A stretch of DNA of 7,132 bases. Source: CAMDHY01 sp943372725. Its GTDB lineage: Bacteria; Pseudomonadota; Alphaproteobacteria; Rhizobiales; Segnochrobactraceae. The notes under the pieces were generated by a model. The model saw only the letters and a list, made by a program, of their open reading frames with translations. It made no database searches and was not told the origin of the DNA. A program made the translations under genes and the position numbers. The DNA lies in contig CALRZT010000268.1 in NCBI GenBank assembly GCA_943372725.1, positions 1-7,132 on the forward strand, written 5' to 3'. Positions 4,844 to 7,132 of the stretch are shown piece after piece; the stretch's first letter is position 1; the number at the start of each line of letters is the position of its first letter.

Positions 4844-6970
4844 CTACGCCAGCAGCGCTTCCATAACCCGCTCGCGGGTCAGCGGCAGGTCGCGCAACCG
4901 AACGCCCAGCGCGTGGGCAACGGCGTTGCCGATCGCCGCCGCCGTCGGTCCGGCCGTCGCCTCGCCGACGCCGAGCGACGGCGCCTGGCGGTCGTTGACG
5001 AGCTCGACGAAGATCTCCGGCATCTCCGTGAACCGCAGCACCGGGTAGCTGTCCCAGTCGCGCGAGGCGATGCCGGTGTCGGAGAAGCGCACCTGCTCCT
5101 TCAGCACCCAGCTCGCCGACTGCACGATGCCGCCCTCGAGCTGGTTGATCGCGCCGTCCGGATTGACGACGAGGCCGGTGTCAGTGGCGCACCAGATGCG
5201 CAGGACGCGGATCTCCTCCTCGACCTCCACCTCGGCGACGCAGGCCGTGTAGGCGGCGCTGTTCTTGTAGCGGGCGAAGCCGATGCCGCGGCCTGTGCCG
5301 GTGCCCGACGGCGCCGCCGGATTCCACGCCGCCATCTTTGCGGCGTGGCTGACGACCGCCTTCGCCCGCTCGTCGTCGAGGATCGACAGGCGGTACGCGA
5401 CCGGATCGACCCCGGCCCGCTCGGCGAGCTCGTCGATCAGCGTCTCGATGGCGAAGATGTTCGGCATCGTGCCGAGGCCACGGAGCGCAGACGTGCGCAC
5501 CGGCGTCTCGGTGATCAGGTGATGGACGACGCGCTTCTGCGGGATGGCGTAGAGCGGCGAGCCGTTGCGGGTGCCGCCGCCGCCGGCCGATTCCGGCAGG
5601 TCACCGGGGGCCGGCGCGGGCGGCGGGTTCGGCAGCGCATCGGCGGCGAGCAGGTTGCCGCCGGAGCGCCCCGGCCGCGACGAGTGTCGCCCGCTCCAGA
5701 TCTCGGTGGTCCAGTCGACCGGTTTGCCGTCGTCGCCGACGATCGCCTTGACGTTCACCACCATCGCCGGGCTCACCGGCTCGAAGCCGAACTCCTCCTC
5801 GCGCCGCCAGCGCACGCGGATCGGCTTGCCCGGCAACAGCGTCGCGATCGCCGCCGCGTCGCCGGCGACGTCGTCGGCGCCGTTGTGGCCGTAGCAGCCG
5901 GCGCCCTGGACGTGGCGCACCGTCACCGCCGCCGGGTCGAGCTTCAGCATGGAGGCGATCGCGGCGCGCAGCGGGAAGACGCCCTGCGAGTGCGACCACA
6001 CCTCGAGCTTGCCGTCCCGGAACGAGGCCAGCGCGCAGGACGGCGCGATCGAGGCGTGGGCGAGGTGGGCGCGCGAGATGCGCGCCTCGACGCGCTGGCC
6101 GCCGGTGACGGCCGACGCCTCCGCCTCCGGCGCGCCGTAGGCGTTGTCGACCGTCGGCTGCTGCAGCACCCACTTGGCGTCTTCGGCCTGCGGCGAGATC
6201 GGCTCGACGCCGTCCCAAGTCACATGCGTCTCGGCGGCGAGGCCGGCGCGCTCGACCGCCATCTCATCCGCCGCGACGAGGGCGACGAAATCACCGGAGC
6301 GAACGATCTCGATCTCGCCCTTCGCCGCCCGGCGCAGCGCCGCCTCGTCGATCTCTGCGATCGTCGCACCCCGGCACGGCTGGCGCACGACGCGGGCGTG
6401 CAGCATGCCGGGCAGCACCAGGTCGTGGATGAACACCGCCTCGCCGAAGAGCTTGCCGGGCAGGTCGACGCGCGGCAGGCTCGTCCCGACGAGGCCATAG
6501 GCGCCGGCCGGCTTCGCCGCCACGCCACCGACGGCGTCACGGGCGAGATCGACGTCGCCGGCGAGCGCCCAGTAGTCGAGCCCGCTCGCCGCGCCGTCCT
6601 TCAGGATCGCCCCGTCGGCGACCGTCAGCGCCGCCGCATCGCAGCCGAGCCGGGCCGCGGCGGCGGCGAGGAAGGCCGCGCGGACTTCGGCGCAGGCGGC
6701 GCGCAGCGCCCCGCCGCCCATCGCCACCGACAGGCTGCCGGCTGTGATGCCCTCGTTCGCCGTCGCCGAGGTGTCGCCGGACTGTAGTCGGATGCGCGAC
6801 GGCGCGACGTCGAGCTCCTCCGCGGCGATCTGCAGGAGCGCCGTCAGCGCCCCCTGGCCGATCTCGACCCGGCCGGTCTTCACCGCCACCACGCCGGCGG
6901 CCGGAAAGCCGACCCAGCGGTCGAGGCGCGGGTTGTCGGCGAGCATCGCCGGAAGCCCAGGCGCGTTCAT
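4844..6970 (-). CDS. Molybdopterin-binding subunit of a xanthine dehydrogenase-family hydroxylase (IorB/NicB-like), 708 residues
   Basis: Catalytic large subunit of a molybdenum hydroxylase, which inserts water-derived oxygen into a heterocycle or aldehyde. Its domain order is that of separate IorB/NicB-type subunits. A Moco-binding segment with VEIGQGALTALLQIAAEELDV lies at the N-terminus (35-55). The hammerhead-like domain with LPGKLFGEAVFIHDLVLPGMLHARV (170-194 region) comes next, then the Moco motif GAGCYGHNGADDVAGDAA (356-373). ALRGLGTMPN (495-504) corresponds to the AFRGFG motif of xanthine dehydrogenase. The C-terminal GVGEATAGPTAAAIGNAVAHALGV region contains the catalytic glutamate E670. 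No Tat signal or membrane segment is seen, so it is probably cytoplasmic. A GGGGAGG site 7 nt before the ATG supports the start, which overlaps the stop of the [2Fe-2S] gene by 4 bp, indicating translational coupling. Length is near normal for the family and no frameshift is evident. The substrate is not readable; isoquinoline, nicotinate or aldehyde types are all possible. Confidence 0.93.
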   Translation of the reverse strand: MNAPGLPAMLADNPRLDRWVGFPAAGVVAVKTGRVEIGQGALTALLQIAAEELDVAPSRIRLQSGDTSATANEGITAGSLSVAMGGGALRAACAEVRAAFLAAAAARLGCDAAALTVADGAILKDGAASGLDYWALAGDVDLARDAVGGVAAKPAGAYGLVGTSLPRVDLPGKLFGEAVFIHDLVLPGMLHARVVRQPCRGATIAEIDEAALRRAAKGEIEIVRSGDFVALVAADEMAVERAGLAAETHVTWDGVEPISPQAEDAKWVLQQPTVDNAYGAPEAEASAVTGGQRVEARISRAHLAHASIAPSCALASFRDGKLEVWSHSQGVFPLRAAIASMLKLDPAAVTVRHVQGAGCYGHNGADDVAGDAAAIATLLPGKPIRVRWRREEEFGFEPVSPAMVVNVKAIVGDDGKPVDWTTEIWSGRHSSRPGRSGGNLLAADALPNPPPAPAPGDLPESAGGGGTRNGSPLYAIPQKRVVHHLITETPVRTSALRGLGTMPNIFAIETLIDELAERAGVDPVAYRLSILDDERAKAVVSHAAKMAAWNPAAPSGTGTGRGIGFARYKNSAAYTACVAEVEVEEEIRVLRIWCATDTGLVVNPDGAINQLEGGIVQSASWVLKEQVRFSDTGIASRDWDSYPVLRFTEMPEIFVELVNDRQAPSLGVGEATAGPTAAAIGNAVAHALGVRLRDLPLTRERVMEALLA

Positions 6971-7131
6971 CGGGAGGCCTCCCCGCGCAGCATGGCGGCC
7001 GCCTTCTCGACAGCGCGGACCATGCGCTGGTGGGCGCCGCAGCGGCAGATGTTCTGGTCGAGCGCCTCGGCGATCTCGCGGCGCGTCGGCGAGGGATTGC
7101 GGTCGAGCAGCGCCTTGGCGGCGATCAGGAT
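6967..7131 (-). CDS. [2Fe-2S] subunit of the molybdenum hydroxylase (IorA/NicA-like), C-terminal 54 residues
   Basis: The gene runs off the right edge; only its C-terminal 54 residues and TGA are present. The visible part is the all-helical second [2Fe-2S] domain, with LLDRNPSPTRREIAEAL followed by NICRCGAHQRMVRAVEKAA. The CxC pair (visible residues 29 and 31, CRC) ligates cluster I in this family. The partner CGFC-type cysteines and the plant-ferredoxin-like N-terminal domain lie outside the window. The TGA overlaps the ATG of the molybdopterin subunit gene (ATGA), the usual arrangement for this two-subunit enzyme. The protein relays electrons from the molybdenum site to an external acceptor, commonly a cytochrome or a FAD subunit. 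Which of these applies cannot be decided here. Confidence 0.93.
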   Translation of the reverse strand: MLIAAKALLDRNPSPTRREIAEALDQNICRCGAHQRMVRAVEKAAAMLRGEASR

Positions 7132-7132
7132 G

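Noticed and set aside
4565..6787. 740-codon open frame on the plus strand
   Set aside because: It is antisense to the hydroxylase gene and runs through the repeat island. The predicted protein is a low-complexity Arg/Ala/Gly/Asp-rich string with no domain, as expected for the opposite strand of high-GC coding DNA.

Overview
The window is very GC-rich DNA with tightly packed genes, strong Shine-Dalgarno sequences and protein families typical of soil or plant-associated Alphaproteobacteria. The protein styles and the intergenic hairpin repeats suggest Hyphomicrobiales (Rhizobiales). This placement is an inference from composition and family resemblance; no marker gene is present. The content is mostly ordinary chromosomal metabolism and signalling. 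I see no phage, transposase, CRISPR, toxin-antitoxin or RNA gene, and no convincing new multi-gene system.

Layout, left to right. (1) The last 25 residues of a probable c-type cytochrome (+), followed by a GC-rich hairpin. (2) A 54-residue DUF3563-like small protein (+, 271-435). It is preceded by an inverted repeat resembling a LysR-type operator and followed by a 9-bp GC hairpin. (3) A divergent short-chain dehydrogenase/reductase (+, 614-1402) whose YxxxK catalytic motif reads SxxxR. (4) Convergent to it after 24 bp, a class III adenylate cyclase with an uncharacterised N-terminal sensor-like half (-, 1427-2641, GTG start). (5) Upstream of the cyclase on the same strand, a HAD-IA phosphatase (-, 2735-3388). 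(6) Divergent from that, a BKACE/DUF849 beta-keto acid cleavage enzyme (+, 3618-4544). (7) A 299-bp gap between convergent genes, filled with two kinds of inverted-repeat element. One is a pair of near-identical 40-42 bp arms in mirror orientation. (8) A two-gene molybdenum hydroxylase operon (-): the end of a [2Fe-2S] subunit at the window edge and, overlapping it by 4 bp, the complete 708-residue molybdopterin subunit.

The genes do not form one obvious pathway. The firmest functional unit is the molybdenum hydroxylase pair, an IorAB/NicAB-like oxidoreductase of unknown substrate that would pass electrons through [2Fe-2S] clusters to an acceptor outside this window. The HAD phosphatase and the cyclase may be co-transcribed, but the 93-bp gap and a weak hairpin leave this open. 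BKACE, SDR and hydroxylase are all plausible catabolic enzymes; a shared substrate is not supported by anything in the sequence. The items most worth a second look are the SDR with the replaced catalytic dyad, the mirror-symmetric repeat between the convergent genes, and the operator-like palindrome upstream of the small DUF3563-like gene.
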